Origin: Synechococcales cyanobacterium CNB
GTDB lineage: Bacteria; Planctomycetota; Phycisphaerae; Phycisphaerales; UBA1924
Assembly (NCBI GenBank): GCA_030263455.1
Contig: SZOZ01000002.1
Span: 62,001-126,000 of the forward strand
Reading direction: 5' to 3'
DNA: 64,000 nucleotides
Position 1 is the stretch's first letter; each line of letters starts with the position of its first letter. The notes under the pieces are model-generated. The model did not search any database. It saw only the letters and a program-made list of their open reading frames with translations, and was not told the DNA's origin. Shown piece after piece: positions 19,958 to 31,206 of the stretch. The position numbers and the translations under genes were made by a program.

Positions 19958-20578
19958 CTATTCCTCGTCGCGGCGCGACCGCCGGCGAGCCGGGCGATCG
20001 TCGCCCTCGGCCACACCCACCTTCTCGCCCTTGCCGCCCTTCTGCTTGTCGGTTCGCTTCTCGATGAGGTTTCCCTCGTTGTCGAACTCCATCTCCTCGC
20101 GCTTATCCTCCTCGATCTTCCGATCGGGCACGACCCACACCTTGACGTCGGCCTCCAGGTCCGTGTCGAACTTGATGTGCACGTCGTAGGTGTCCACACG
20201 CTTGATCGTCTGCGGCAGCCTCACCTCGCGCGGCTTCACCGGGTAGCCGAGGCCCGTGAGCGCGGACGCGATGTCCTGCTGAGTCACCGCGCCGTACAGG
20301 ATGCCCTGGTCGTTGCACGAACGCTCGAGCGTGATCTCCACGCCTGCAAGCCGGACGATGATCCCCTCACGCTGCTTGCGCAGTTCTGCCAGCTGCTGCT
20401 CTGCTGCGGCACGCTTGGCCGCCAGCGCGGCCAGCCGCTCCTCCGACGGCTCCGTCGCCATCCCCATCGGCAGCAGGTAGTTCCTCGCGTACCCCACGCG
20501 CACCGACACCACGTCCCCGACGATCCCGAGGTTGTCCACGTTCTCCGTCAGCAGCAACCGCACGTTCTTGCTCGCCAT
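19958..20578 (-). CDS. rplI: Large ribosomal subunit protein bL9
   Basis: bL9 binds 23S rRNA near the L1 stalk. The N-terminal domain shows LLLTENVDNLGIVGDVVSV and VGYARNYLLP, followed by the long connecting helix and the C-terminal domain (DQGILYGAVTQQDIASAL). The 206 residues exceed the usual 150 because of an additional charged tail of about 55 residues rich in Lys, Glu, Asp and Arg. The start is ATG 20578 with AAAGGGA upstream. It is the last gene of the leftward cluster; 140 bases separate it from ssb, where rpsR usually sits. Confidence 0.96.
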   Translation of the reverse strand: MASKNVRLLLTENVDNLGIVGDVVSVRVGYARNYLLPMGMATEPSEERLAALAAKRAAAEQQLAELRKQREGIIVRLAGVEITLERSCNDQGILYGAVTQQDIASALTGLGYPVKPREVRLPQTIKRVDTYDVHIKFDTDLEADVKVWVVPDRKIEEDKREEMEFDNEGNLIEKRTDKQKGGKGEKVGVAEGDDRPARRRSRRDEE

Positions 20579-20718
20579 CGCGTTCCCTTTCGCTGTCCTC
20601 GCCCGCGCCCGCAGGCACGGGAAGTTGAGGAGCCGACCAGCCCGGCCCCAACGCTCCGCGACGGACCACCCGCCGCGATCCCGCTTCCCCTTCCGCCTTC
20701 AACCCGCTCCCCTCGGCC

Positions 20719-21162
20719 TCAGAACGGAATGTCATCGTCCGGCGGCGGCTCGTCCGCGTGCTGCGGCGCGCCGCGCCGTCCCGCGCCCGCACCGATCGGA
20801 CGGCCTTCACCGCCGTCGCCGTCGGACTTGCTGTCCACGAAGTGGAAGTTCTCAACGACGACCTTCAGTTTGGAGCGCTTCGAGCCGTCGTTCTTGTCCT
20901 CCCACTGGTCCAGTTTCAACCGCCCCTCGATGAAGATGGGTCGGCCCTTCTTGAAGTACTGCCCGATCATCTCGGCGGTGCGGCCCCACGCCTCGCAGTC
21001 GATGAACGTCGTCTCCTCGCGGTTCTCGCCGTCCGCGCTCTTCCATCGGCGGTTCACCGCAAGCCCGATGTTCGCCACCGCCTGGTTCCCCGCCGTGTGA
21101 CGGACTTCCGGGTCGCGGGTCAGGTTTCCCATCAGCAGCACCTTGTTGAAACTACCGGCCAT
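20719..21162 (-). CDS. ssb: Single-stranded DNA-binding protein
   Basis: A 147-residue SSB. The OB fold opens SFNKVLLMGNLTRDPEVR, followed by FIDCEAWGRTAEMI and the KKGRPIFIEGRL strand. A Gly-rich linker leads to the acidic tip DDDIPF, which recruits replication and repair partners. The start is ATG 21162 with AAGGAGG 5 bases upstream. It lies between rpsF and rplI in the standard order. Confidence 0.97.
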   Translation of the reverse strand: MAGSFNKVLLMGNLTRDPEVRHTAGNQAVANIGLAVNRRWKSADGENREETTFIDCEAWGRTAEMIGQYFKKGRPIFIEGRLKLDQWEDKNDGSKRSKLKVVVENFHFVDSKSDGDGGEGRPIGAGAGRRGAPQHADEPPPDDDIPF

Positions 21163-21249
21163 CAAGGCCTCCTTGTCTGGGGCGGGCTCCCCGCCCGGCA
21201 GAGTCTAGCAGAACCCGAACCTGTGCGCCGCAAGTCATCTCGCAGGGGT

Positions 21250-21759
21250 TTATTCCTCGTCCTCGTCCTCCGCGGTCGCTGTGGCGGTGTCGCCGCCCTC
21301 GCCCTCTGCCTGCTCGCCGGCCTCGGACTCCTCCTCGGGCCGACCGAGCGTCGCCCCTGCCCCTTCTCGGGCGTCACGCTCCGCCGCACGCTCGGCCCGA
21401 AGCCGGGCCTCGACCTTCAGTTCCTCGCGTGCATCGGCGGCCAGCATCTCATCCTCGGTCAGGTGGTCGGCCTTCGTGACCAGCACCCGCAGCAGGCGCT
21501 CCGAGAGGTTGCAGTCGCGCTCGATCTGCGCCAGCGACGACGCGGGCGCCACGAAGTACACCAGCAGGTACACGCCACGCTTCTGCTTCTTGATCTCGTA
21601 GGCCAGGCGGCGCTCGTCCCACTTCTTCATCGCCACGATGCGGGCGTGCGCGCGGCCCAGAATCTCCTCGATGTGCGACACCACACCTCCGAGGTCCACC
21701 GCCTCCGACTGACTGATGAGGAACATCCCCTCGTACTGATGCATCACCTGCTCTGCCAT
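21250..21759 (-). CDS. rpsF: Small ribosomal subunit protein bS6
   Basis: bS6 binds 16S rRNA with bS18 in the platform. The core shows YEGMFLISQSEA, the strand KKWDERRLAYEIKKQKRGVYLLVYF and a final LSERLLRVLV. At 169 residues it carries a C-terminal extension of about 70 residues, Ala/Glu-rich and ending in an acidic run (DEDEE), as seen in other planctomycetes. The start is ATG 21759 with GGAAAGGAA upstream. The frame continues upstream to 21885 but overlaps pth and is unlike bS6. Confidence 0.95.
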   Translation of the reverse strand: MAEQVMHQYEGMFLISQSEAVDLGGVVSHIEEILGRAHARIVAMKKWDERRLAYEIKKQKRGVYLLVYFVAPASSLAQIERDCNLSERLLRVLVTKADHLTEDEMLAADAREELKVEARLRAERAAERDAREGAGATLGRPEEESEAGEQAEGEGGDTATATAEDEDEE

Positions 21760-21817
21760 CGTTCCGTTTCCTTTCCGCGGCCGCGCCGCGGCTCGCTTGG
21801 TCATCCGGTCACGCCGA

Positions 21818-22462
21818 TCACGCGCCGGTCCAGCCGGGGTCGATCGGGTCTTGCTCGTCCTGCTTCGACTCTGGGCCGCGCCCACGCGGCTCGGCCCGCA
21901 CGTTGAACCTGTTCATCGCGGCCTCGATCCCTTCGACCGCGAACGTCTCGGCCGCGTCCGCGGCGCGATCCAGCGCGGGCGACACGACCGCCATCTCCTC
22001 TTCCGTGAACTTCCCGAGCACGTAGTCCGCCTGGTCCATCAGGGGTGGCGAGGCCCCGATGCCGATCCGGCACCGCGCGTAGCCGTCCGTGCCCAGCCGC
22101 TGCGTGACGTCGGAAAGCCCGTTGTGCCCGCCCGCGCCGCCGGAGGCACGAAGGCGGATCGAGCCGGGCGGCAGCGCCACGTCGTCGGTCACGACCAGCA
22201 CGTCCCTGCCCGGGTCGAGCTTGTAGAACCGCAGCGCCTCGGCGACGGCGATCCCCGAGCGGTTCATGTAGGTGACCGGCTTCATCAGCAGGCACCGCTC
22301 CCCGCGCACCACCGCCTCCACGCAATCGGCGTTGAATCGCGAACGGACAGGCTCCGACGGCGCGTGCCGGCGAACGAGACGGTCCACGACCATCGCGCCC
22401 GCGTTGTGCCGCGTCCGCTCGTAGCGCTGCCCGGGGTTGCCAAGTCCGACGATCATCTTCAT
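21818..22462 (-). CDS. pth: Peptidyl-tRNA hydrolase
   Basis: Pth frees tRNA from drop-off peptidyl-tRNAs. Motifs are VGLGNPGQRYERTRHNAGAM (the catalytic His is in the RHNAG block), KPVTYMNRSG, VTDDVALPPG, GGAGGHNGLSD and GIGASP. The 214 residues include a short C-terminal tail of charged residues after the core. ATG 22462 is used; an ATG two codons later also fits. Spacing to rplY is 22 bases and to rpsF 58 bases, so it belongs to this operon. Confidence 0.96.
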   Translation of the reverse strand: MKMIVGLGNPGQRYERTRHNAGAMVVDRLVRRHAPSEPVRSRFNADCVEAVVRGERCLLMKPVTYMNRSGIAVAEALRFYKLDPGRDVLVVTDDVALPPGSIRLRASGGAGGHNGLSDVTQRLGTDGYARCRIGIGASPPLMDQADYVLGKFTEEEMAVVSPALDRAADAAETFAVEGIEAAMNRFNVRAEPRGRGPESKQDEQDPIDPGWTGA

Positions 22463-22484
22463 GCTCGGCAATCCAGCGGAGAGG

Positions 22485-23132
22485 TCACTCCTCGTTCTCC
22501 TCCTCGCGCTTCTTCTCGGTGATGACTTCCGGCGCGGCGGGGGCCTCGGCCGGCGCCGCCTCCGCAACCTTCTCCTCCACCTGCACCACGATCTGCGCCA
22601 CCACCGCGTGCGGGTCGGTCACCAGCGTCATGCCCGAGGGCAGCGGCACGTCCGAAGCCGACATCGAATGGCCCGCCTCCAGCGCGGTGATGTCCAGTTC
22701 CAGGTACTCGGGGATGTCCGACACCGCGCACTCGATCTCGAGTTCCGAGGTCGGGTGCATGAGGATCGCCCCGGCAGTCTTCAGGCCCACCGCCTCGCCG
22801 ATCAGGTGCAGCGGCACGCGCGTCTCCACGCGGTCGGTCAGCGACACCCGTGCGAAGTCCGCATGCACGATGTTCGAGCCGAGGTAGTCGTACTGCACTT
22901 CCTTCAGCAGCGCGACCTGCGGCGTTCCTCCGTCGATCGTGATCTGGAAGACCTTCTCACCCCTGTGCAGGTGCAGCAGGGCGTCCTTCGCGTCCAGGTG
23001 CACCGAGGCCGGCGCCTCCCCGTGCCCGTAGAGCACGGCGGGCAGGCGGCCGCTCTGGCGCAGCCTGCGGGCGTAGCGGGAACCGACCCGGTCGCGGGTC
23101 GAGGCGTGCAGAATCGTGGCGTTCTCATGCAT
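22485..23132 (-). CDS. rplY: Large ribosomal subunit protein bL25 (CTC form)
   Basis: bL25 binds 5S rRNA. The 215-residue product has the N-terminal bL25 domain (GRLPAVLYGHGEAP, with the long HADFARVSLTDRVETRVPLHL). It continues into the second, CTC-type beta domain (ELEIECAVSDIPEYLELDITALEAG), followed by an acidic Ala/Glu tail. The start is ATG 23132 with GAAGGAAG upstream. It sits 62 bases after prs and 22 bases before pth, the frequent prs-rplY-pth order. Confidence 0.95.
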   Translation of the reverse strand: MHENATILHASTRDRVGSRYARRLRQSGRLPAVLYGHGEAPASVHLDAKDALLHLHRGEKVFQITIDGGTPQVALLKEVQYDYLGSNIVHADFARVSLTDRVETRVPLHLIGEAVGLKTAGAILMHPTSELEIECAVSDIPEYLELDITALEAGHSMSASDVPLPSGMTLVTDPHAVVAQIVVQVEEKVAEAAPAEAPAAPEVITEKKREEENEE

Positions 23133-23194
23133 GGCTGTGCTTCCTTCACCGACCGTTCAGCGGTCGAACTTCGATGCGTCTCCACGCGGGCCGC

Positions 23195-24186
<992 letters not shown>

Positions 24187-24187
<1 letters not shown>

Positions 24188-24993
24188 CACGACCCCCTCC
24201 CCGCGCTCACACGCGCCCCCGCACGCGAACGGAAGATCCGGTCCACCTCCGCCAGTTGCTCCGGCGTGTTGATGCTCAGCACGTCCTGCGCCGGCACCGC
24301 GTCGATCACCTCGACCCGCGCGCCCTCCGCCAGCAACAGCGTGGGCACGTCGGTCACGTAATACTCGCCGCTCGCGGGGTTGCGTCGCACGCGCTCCAGC
24401 GCCCGCAGCAGCGCGCCCGCCTCGAAGCAGTAGTAGCTCGGGTTCACTTCGCGGATGCTGCGCTGTTCCGGCGTCGCCGCCTTCTCCTCAACGATCTCGC
24501 GGAAACGCCCCGCTTCGTCGCGCACCACACGCCCGTAGCCGGCCGGGTCGTTCAGCACCGCCGTCGCCAGAGTCGCCGCCGCACCGCTCGCACGATGCCG
24601 CGAGAGCAACTTCCGCAGCGTCTCCGCGCGGATCAGCGGTCCGTCCCCGCAGAGCACGAACACCGCCGTTCCCTCCGCCAGCCCCTCCAGCTCGCGCCGC
24701 GCGCTCAGCACGGCGTGCCCCGTTCCCAACTGCTCCGCCTGCACCGCGAAACACACCTCCGGCCCGTACTCCGCCAGCGCGGCACGCACCGCCTCCTGCC
24801 GATACCCCACCACCACGATCACCCGCTCACACCCGGCGTCGAGGCACGCGTCCACCACAGCGCACACCATCGCCCGCCCGCCGACCGGATGCACCACCTT
24901 CGGCAGGTCCGATCGCATGCGCACACCCTGCCCCGCGGCCAGAACGACGCCCACTGGCGATGCCGAACCGGTTGTCGTCTTCTCGACACCCAT
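24187..24993 (-). CDS. GlmU-type nucleotidyltransferase without the acetyltransferase domain
   Basis: A 268-residue nucleotidyltransferase that resembles the UDP-GlcNAc pyrophosphorylase half of GlmU. The motifs VLAAGQGVRMRSDLPKV, QLGTGHAV, LCGDGPLI, GYGRVVRD and NPSYYCF support this. The left-handed beta-helix acetyltransferase domain of GlmU is absent. It could make UDP-GlcNAc from GlcNAc-1-P, or use another sugar phosphate. The start is ATG 24993. The stop overlaps the start of prs. Confidence 0.85.
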
Positions 24994-25053
24994 CACACCG
25001 TCTCACTCACCGGACGCACCGCAGGCACCGGGGTGGCAGCCCCGAAGGGCAAA

Positions 25054-25124
25054 CTACCCGGCCAGGATTCGAACCTGGACAAGCAGAACCAAAATCTGCT
25101 GTGCTACCGTTACACCACCGGGTA
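25054..25124 (-). tRNA. tRNA-Gln (anticodon TTG)
   Basis: A complete cloverleaf on the minus strand. The acceptor TACCCGG pairs with CCGGGTA, the anticodon stem is GCAGA/TCTGC with loop TTTTGGT, and the T-arm is CCAGG-TTCGAAT-CCTGG. The discriminator base is G, as expected for glutamine. CCA is not encoded. It lies 60 bases upstream of the glmU-like gene on the same strand. Confidence 0.96.
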
Positions 25125-25445
25125 TCGCGTACTACTGACGCGGGCGGTGCCGTCGGCGAACGACGCGGACCTCCTGCCTCGCTCGGCCCACCGGGCCGGG
25201 ATCACACGGACCTCACGCGGTCCGCGGTCCCCGGCGTCGCACGCCGGACACAAGACAGCGGCCGCGGCACATCACCCCCGCGCGCCGACCGGGGCCGCGA
25301 GAGTTTGGAGCTGGACCCACCTATGCCGCGCCGGGCACGACGCCCGGTCGGAAGGCCCATGGACGCGCCTCGAACCGCTCGCGCGGCTCTCCGTCACGCC
25401 CGGCTCCCTCGGAACCGCGAACTCTAGTGCCCCCGACCGCCGACT
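25125..25445. other. Intergenic region tRNA-Gln/FG-GAP gene
   Basis: 321 bases with no supported gene. It is very GC-rich, with small imperfect inverted repeats (for example CCGGCG-TCGCA-CGCCGG near 25235). It should contain the tRNA-Gln promoter and the end of the surface-protein transcript; no T-tract terminator is obvious. Confidence 0.5.
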
Positions 25446-28067
25446 TCAAAGGCGACCGGCCGTCGTCGAGAGATCCTGCGCCGACCACGTGCCGCCGTCG
25501 CCCGGATTCCAGAAGAACCGCAGGATTTCGCCGCCTGCCGCCGCCCCGAACAGGTTGAGCGTGCCGGCTGCGGACGCGTGGCTGGTGATCTGGCCGGCGG
25601 GGTTGGGCGTGCCCTCCTCGAAGCCCTCGCTGAGGTTGCTGATGACCCAGACGTCGGTCTCCGGGTCGCTGGCGAACTCCGGCACCCACCAGTAGATGAT
25701 GAGGTCGCCGCCCGGGTTGAGGCCGGCGACGTTCAGGCCGCCCCACGGCGTCACGTAACTCGTCAGTCCCGTGCCTTGGAGCGTCGGGCCGTCAAAGAGG
25801 TCGGTCAGGTTGCTGGTCTCCCAGTCGCCGCCGAAGGCGGGCACCCACCAGGTCACGGAGACCTTGCCCGAGGCGTCGAGTCCGGCGAGGTTGATGCCGT
25901 CCCAAGTCGTGAGGTACGCCGTCAGCCCGCCGCTGAGCGCGGGCGCGCCAGTGATCGCGCTCAGGTCGTCCACGCGCCAGTGCCCAAGTTCGGGCGAGGT
26001 CCACACGACCTGGATGCGGCCCGCACCGTCGAGCGCCGCGATGTTCAGCCCGTCCCACCGCGTGACGTAACTGATGATCGGCCCGACCCAGGCCGGCGTG
26101 TCCTGTCCGCGGGCGCGCAGGTGCGTCTCGGAGATGTTCTCGAAGGACCAGGTCGCCGAGCCGTCCTCGGCCGTGCCGGTCCGCACGTACAGCACGAGGT
26201 CGCCGTCCGCATCGAGGCCCGCGACATGGAGACGCCCCGAAACGTCCGCGAAGACCGTGACGGCCGACGCGATGCCGCGACCGCCCTGTACGGATTCGGT
26301 CAAGTTCTGGAACGCCCACGTGCCGTCGTTGCGACGCCAGTACGCGATCAGCCCGGCGGCGGACGGCGCAAAGACGAACAGCCGACCGTCGGTCGGGTCG
26401 GTCCACGCGACGGGATCCCCGTTCGGGATCGGCGAGCCGGTCGCCGCGACAAGGTCTCGCACCGACCAGCCCGTGTCCGTGATCTGCTCGAAAACGATGG
26501 GCAGCCCGGTGAAGTTCAGCCCTGCAACGGCGTGCAGGTTCCCGGGCGCGGATGTGCCCGTGATGCGGGCGTTGTCGCCCGCGAGCGTTGAATAGACGAT
26601 CGTGACCGGCAGCGCGACCGGCTCGCTGAAGGCTCCGTCGTTGTCCTCGGCGATCGCGAGGAACGAGACCGGACCGAGCGGGTAGTCGGCCGTCACGGTG
26701 CCGGAGAAACTCCACCCGTTCGCCCCGTTGGAATCGACGAAGAGCAACTCGCCCGCGTCGCCCGTGCCGTTCCCATTGAGGTCGATGTAGAACCGGACGT
26801 GAACGACGCTGCCGTCCGGGTCGGTCACGTTGTTGGCCGTCAGCGTGAAACTCGCCCCGCCGGGGAGCACCGCGCCCGTCGAGACGAGCGAGCCGATGGT
26901 GGGCGCGCGGCGCAGCTTGAACACCGTGACCGTGCCGTCCAGTCCCTGCGACGTGACGAGGTCGAGGTCGCCGTCGCCGTCGATGTCCGCCAGGGCGACG
27001 CCCGTGTTCGAGAACCCCGCCGATTCGAACGGAACCGGCGTCTCGAACACGCCGCCGACGCCGAAGAGGCGCGCCTCGCCCGCACCGCCGCCCGAGTTGT
27101 TCGGCACCGCGTCCGGGCGGCCGTCCAGGTTCAGATCGCCGATCGCCAGCCCGTTGTTCAGCGGCGGCACCGTGAGTTGTGTCTCCACGCTCGTGCCGAA
27201 CGTGCCTCCGCCCAGGCCGGGGTAGAGCGTGAGGCGCCCGACCGACTCGTCCCCGCTCGCGACCAGAAGGTCGAGCAGGCCGTCCCCGGTGAAATCGGCG
27301 ACACGCACCGCTCGCGGGTTCGACGGCGACTCGACCGTCACGGCGTCCTCGAACGACCCGTTGCCGACGCCCTGATGGATCACGATCTGCAGGTCCGCGA
27401 ACGACAGCAGGATCGCGTCCAGGTGCCCGTTGCCGGTGATGTCGGCGAGCACCAGCGACTGCGGGTTCGCGCCGGTGGCCCTCGTCTGACGGGCGCCGAA
27501 CGTTCCATCACCCTGATTCAGCAGCACCGAGAGCACGTTCGAGCCGGGATTCGTGGCGACGATGTCGAGGAACCCGTCGCCGTTCAGGTCGGCGAGCGCC
27601 ATGCTGCTCACGCTCGTTCCGGCGTCGTACTCGGCGGGATCTTCGAACTCCCCGCCGCCGAGGCCGATGTACACGTACATGCGCTTGCCGATCACGGTTG
27701 CGCCGAGGCTAGCCGTCACGATGTCCGGTACCCCGTCGCCGTTCACGTCGCCGACCGCGACCGACGACATCGGCGAGGCGTGCGTGTACGTTCTCTGGTT
27801 GCCGAACGTGCCCGATCCGTCGTTCAGCAGGGTGCTGATGCCGGCGCGAAGCCCGACCACGAGGTCGGGGCTGCCGTCAGCGTTCAGGTCGGCGAGCGCG
27901 ATCGAGAGCGGCTGGTCGCCCACGGCAATGGTCGTCGGATCGGAGAACGAGATCGAGAGCAGCGTCCTGCCTTCGAGTGACTCACAGAGGGGTGTGCCGA
28001 TGGCGGACCCGGTCCCTCGAAGCGATCCCGAACGACAATGCGGCGACACACGAGGCTCGATACGCAT
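25446..28067 (-). CDS. Large extracellular FG-GAP/VCBS repeat protein
   Basis: An 873-residue exported protein. Near residue 35 it has CESLEGRTLLS, a planctomycete N-terminal motif of the LEPR-x-LL type linked with surface export. Seven FG-GAP-type repeats follow, each with a D-x-N/D-G-D-G-x-x-D-like calcium loop (such as ADLNADGSPD, GDVNGDGVPD, ADIDGDGDLD), forming a probable beta-propeller. Then come a cadherin/Ig-like domain and a C-terminal set of Trp-rich repeats with the core G-x-N-x-A-G-L-D. The start is ATG 28067 with AGGAGAG upstream; a longer frame to 28340 is rejected. Its substrate or partner is unknown. Confidence 0.85.
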   Translation of the reverse strand: MRIEPRVSPHCRSGSLRGTGSAIGTPLCESLEGRTLLSISFSDPTTIAVGDQPLSIALADLNADGSPDLVVGLRAGISTLLNDGSGTFGNQRTYTHASPMSSVAVGDVNGDGVPDIVTASLGATVIGKRMYVYIGLGGGEFEDPAEYDAGTSVSSMALADLNGDGFLDIVATNPGSNVLSVLLNQGDGTFGARQTRATGANPQSLVLADITGNGHLDAILLSFADLQIVIHQGVGNGSFEDAVTVESPSNPRAVRVADFTGDGLLDLLVASGDESVGRLTLYPGLGGGTFGTSVETQLTVPPLNNGLAIGDLNLDGRPDAVPNNSGGGAGEARLFGVGGVFETPVPFESAGFSNTGVALADIDGDGDLDLVTSQGLDGTVTVFKLRRAPTIGSLVSTGAVLPGGASFTLTANNVTDPDGSVVHVRFYIDLNGNGTGDAGELLFVDSNGANGWSFSGTVTADYPLGPVSFLAIAEDNDGAFSEPVALPVTIVYSTLAGDNARITGTSAPGNLHAVAGLNFTGLPIVFEQITDTGWSVRDLVAATGSPIPNGDPVAWTDPTDGRLFVFAPSAAGLIAYWRRNDGTWAFQNLTESVQGGRGIASAVTVFADVSGRLHVAGLDADGDLVLYVRTGTAEDGSATWSFENISETHLRARGQDTPAWVGPIISYVTRWDGLNIAALDGAGRIQVVWTSPELGHWRVDDLSAITGAPALSGGLTAYLTTWDGINLAGLDASGKVSVTWWVPAFGGDWETSNLTDLFDGPTLQGTGLTSYVTPWGGLNVAGLNPGGDLIIYWWVPEFASDPETDVWVISNLSEGFEEGTPNPAGQITSHASAAGTLNLFGAAAGGEILRFFWNPGDGGTWSAQDLSTTAGRL

Positions 28068-28214
28068 GGAGACTCTCCTGCCTTTCGGGTACGGGCAAAC
28101 CCTACGCCATACCCCCGGGAGACGATCGTAGATCGGCACCCCGGCGTTCAGCCCGCGAAGAAAGGTTCGCGGGGCAGGGGTACCCGGTTGCCCTTCCCGA
28201 TCCGAACGAAATCC

Positions 28215-28252
28215 AAAAATGACGACGCCCGCCGAGGGAATCGGCGGGCGTC
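28215..28252 (-). terminator. Terminator of the 16S rRNA transcript
   Basis: A perfect 12-bp stem (GACGCCCGCCGA with TCGGCGGGCGTC, loop of 5) is followed on the minus strand by GTCATTTTT. It is about 165 bases past the 16S 3' end and separates it from the FG-GAP gene. Confidence 0.85.
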
Positions 28253-28408
28253 GCGTGAACGTGAGACAGTTGGGGCCATCTTCGCCGTGCGTCGCCGCAC
28301 AGCTATCCGACCCCGTGGGGTCGGGCGAGATCGCGCTCATGGTCCCGCTGCAGATCGCTCTGCGGCCCGGGGGTTGGTTGTCCCGGGTTTGGCGGGCCTA
28401 AGGAAATC

Positions 28409-29907
<1,499 letters not shown>

Positions 29908-30369
29908 AAGCCGTTACTCCCGCTCTCGCGGGCAGTCTTCAAAAGAAGCGATGACCCGGTTTACACCCGCGTCGCTCGACGCGGGCCGGTCTCCACCGCA
30001 CAAGCCTCACGACCCATGCGGCGCCGTCGGTCGGCAAACCGACGGTGTTCTGACGTTCAAAACTCCGCCCGTTCAACACGGGCGGGGGCTTTCCACGAGA
30101 ACGTCAGCGCACGGGTGACTGTGAATCCCCGTGGCCGTTTGGCGACGCCGGATAGGCTGGCAACCCGCGGTCATGGACCGCTCCCGACGCCTCACGTCCT
30201 CGCGATGGCACCAACTGTTCACTTTTCAAGGAAGACGCCCAAGCAGGCCGAAACCGACCCCTTGGGCCGACACGAAACCGTGCCGACCGCGTCAAGCGGC
30301 AGGGGACATCGTACCCCACTGCCCCGTACCGTCAAGCAGGGCAACCCAAAAACCGCGACACAACCCCCC
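29908..30369 (-). other. 16S rRNA leader region
   Basis: 462 bases between the comF stop and the 16S 5' end. It holds the candidate promoter at 30308-30335 and a leader with several hairpins. One is CCGTCGGT/ACCGACGG around 30024-30045. Another is CCGCCCGT/ACGGGCGG around 30065-30086, followed on the minus strand by AGTTTTG. These fit rRNA leader processing or antitermination structures. No gene is seen. Confidence 0.6.
30308..30335 (-). promoter_or_regulatory. Candidate rRNA promoter
   Basis: On the minus strand TTGACG (30335-30330) and TACGAT (30313-30308) are separated by 16 bases, a good match to the sigma-70 consensus. It lies about 400 bases upstream of the 16S 5' end and just after the comF stop. 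A second TTGACG downstream lacks a good -10 partner. Confidence 0.6.
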
Positions 30370-31206
30370 CTACCGCCCGTCGAACGGCGTCACCGCCACC
30401 ACCCCAGCGTAGATCTCCGCCCCTCTCGGCAGCCCGGCCCGCAACGCCCGGCAGGCTGCCGTCATCGTCGCCCCAGTCGTCCGAACGTCGTCCACCACCA
30501 CGAATACACGCCCCGACGCCGCAAGTTCCGCCAGCCGTTCCGGATCGCGCGGCCTGAACACGCCCACCATGTTCCTCGCCCGCTCGCTTCGGGGCAGGCT
30601 CGTCTGGGTCGGGCGGTGCTTCCGACTCAAACCGCGAACCATCCGGCCACCACACGCCCCGGCGACCTCCCACGCCAGCACCAGCGTGTGATGCACCCCG
30701 CGCGACATGCGTCTCCGAAACGTCGTCGGTACCGGCACCACAACCACCAGGCGCGGGTCGATCCCGCGCGCACGCAGCCCCTCCGCAACGGCCGCTCCCA
30801 ACATCGACCCCATCTCGCGCCCCACGCGTCGCCATGCCGTGAACTTCAGTTCCATCACCGCGTCGCGCAGCACACCCTCGTACGACCCGACCCTGAACGC
30901 CCCGTTCCACGCCAGCCGCTTCTCTCGGCAGGCCGAGCAACCGTCCGCGTCGGCCTCGAACGCACCGACGCTTGTCGCACACCGAGGGCAGTACGCTCCG
31001 GGAGGGTCGGGCGTCCAGCCGGCGTCCGTCGCTCGCTCGCGCAGGCTCACCGCCCGGACCCCGAGCCAGTCTCGCTCGATCCATCCCCACGCCGATCGCA
31101 CGCCACGAGCGGCAACAACGCCCGCTTCATCCGCTTGCGTGCGCTCACCGCCGCCGCCCGGCGGCCAGGCGAACGCCCCGCGGCCGGGGGGCGCACCGGC
31201 GCTCAT
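30370..31206 (-). CDS. comF: ComF-type phosphoribosyltransferase
   Basis: A 278-residue PRTase-fold protein. Two zinc-finger CxxC pairs (CPRC at 73-76, CSAC at 90-93) precede a PRT domain with the PRPP loop VVVDDVRTTGATM near residue 240 and the VPVPTTFRRRMSRG segment. ComF proteins support DNA uptake in competent bacteria, but PRTase-like members occur widely without competence. The start is ATG 31206, overlapping the mcsB stop in an ATGA. The first 60 residues before the zinc finger are Gly/Arg-rich. Confidence 0.88.
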   Translation of the reverse strand: MSAGAPPGRGAFAWPPGGGGERTQADEAGVVAARGVRSAWGWIERDWLGVRAVSLRERATDAGWTPDPPGAYCPRCATSVGAFEADADGCSACREKRLAWNGAFRVGSYEGVLRDAVMELKFTAWRRVGREMGSMLGAAVAEGLRARGIDPRLVVVVPVPTTFRRRMSRGVHHTLVLAWEVAGACGGRMVRGLSRKHRPTQTSLPRSERARNMVGVFRPRDPERLAELAASGRVFVVVDDVRTTGATMTAACRALRAGLPRGAEIYAGVVAVTPFDGR

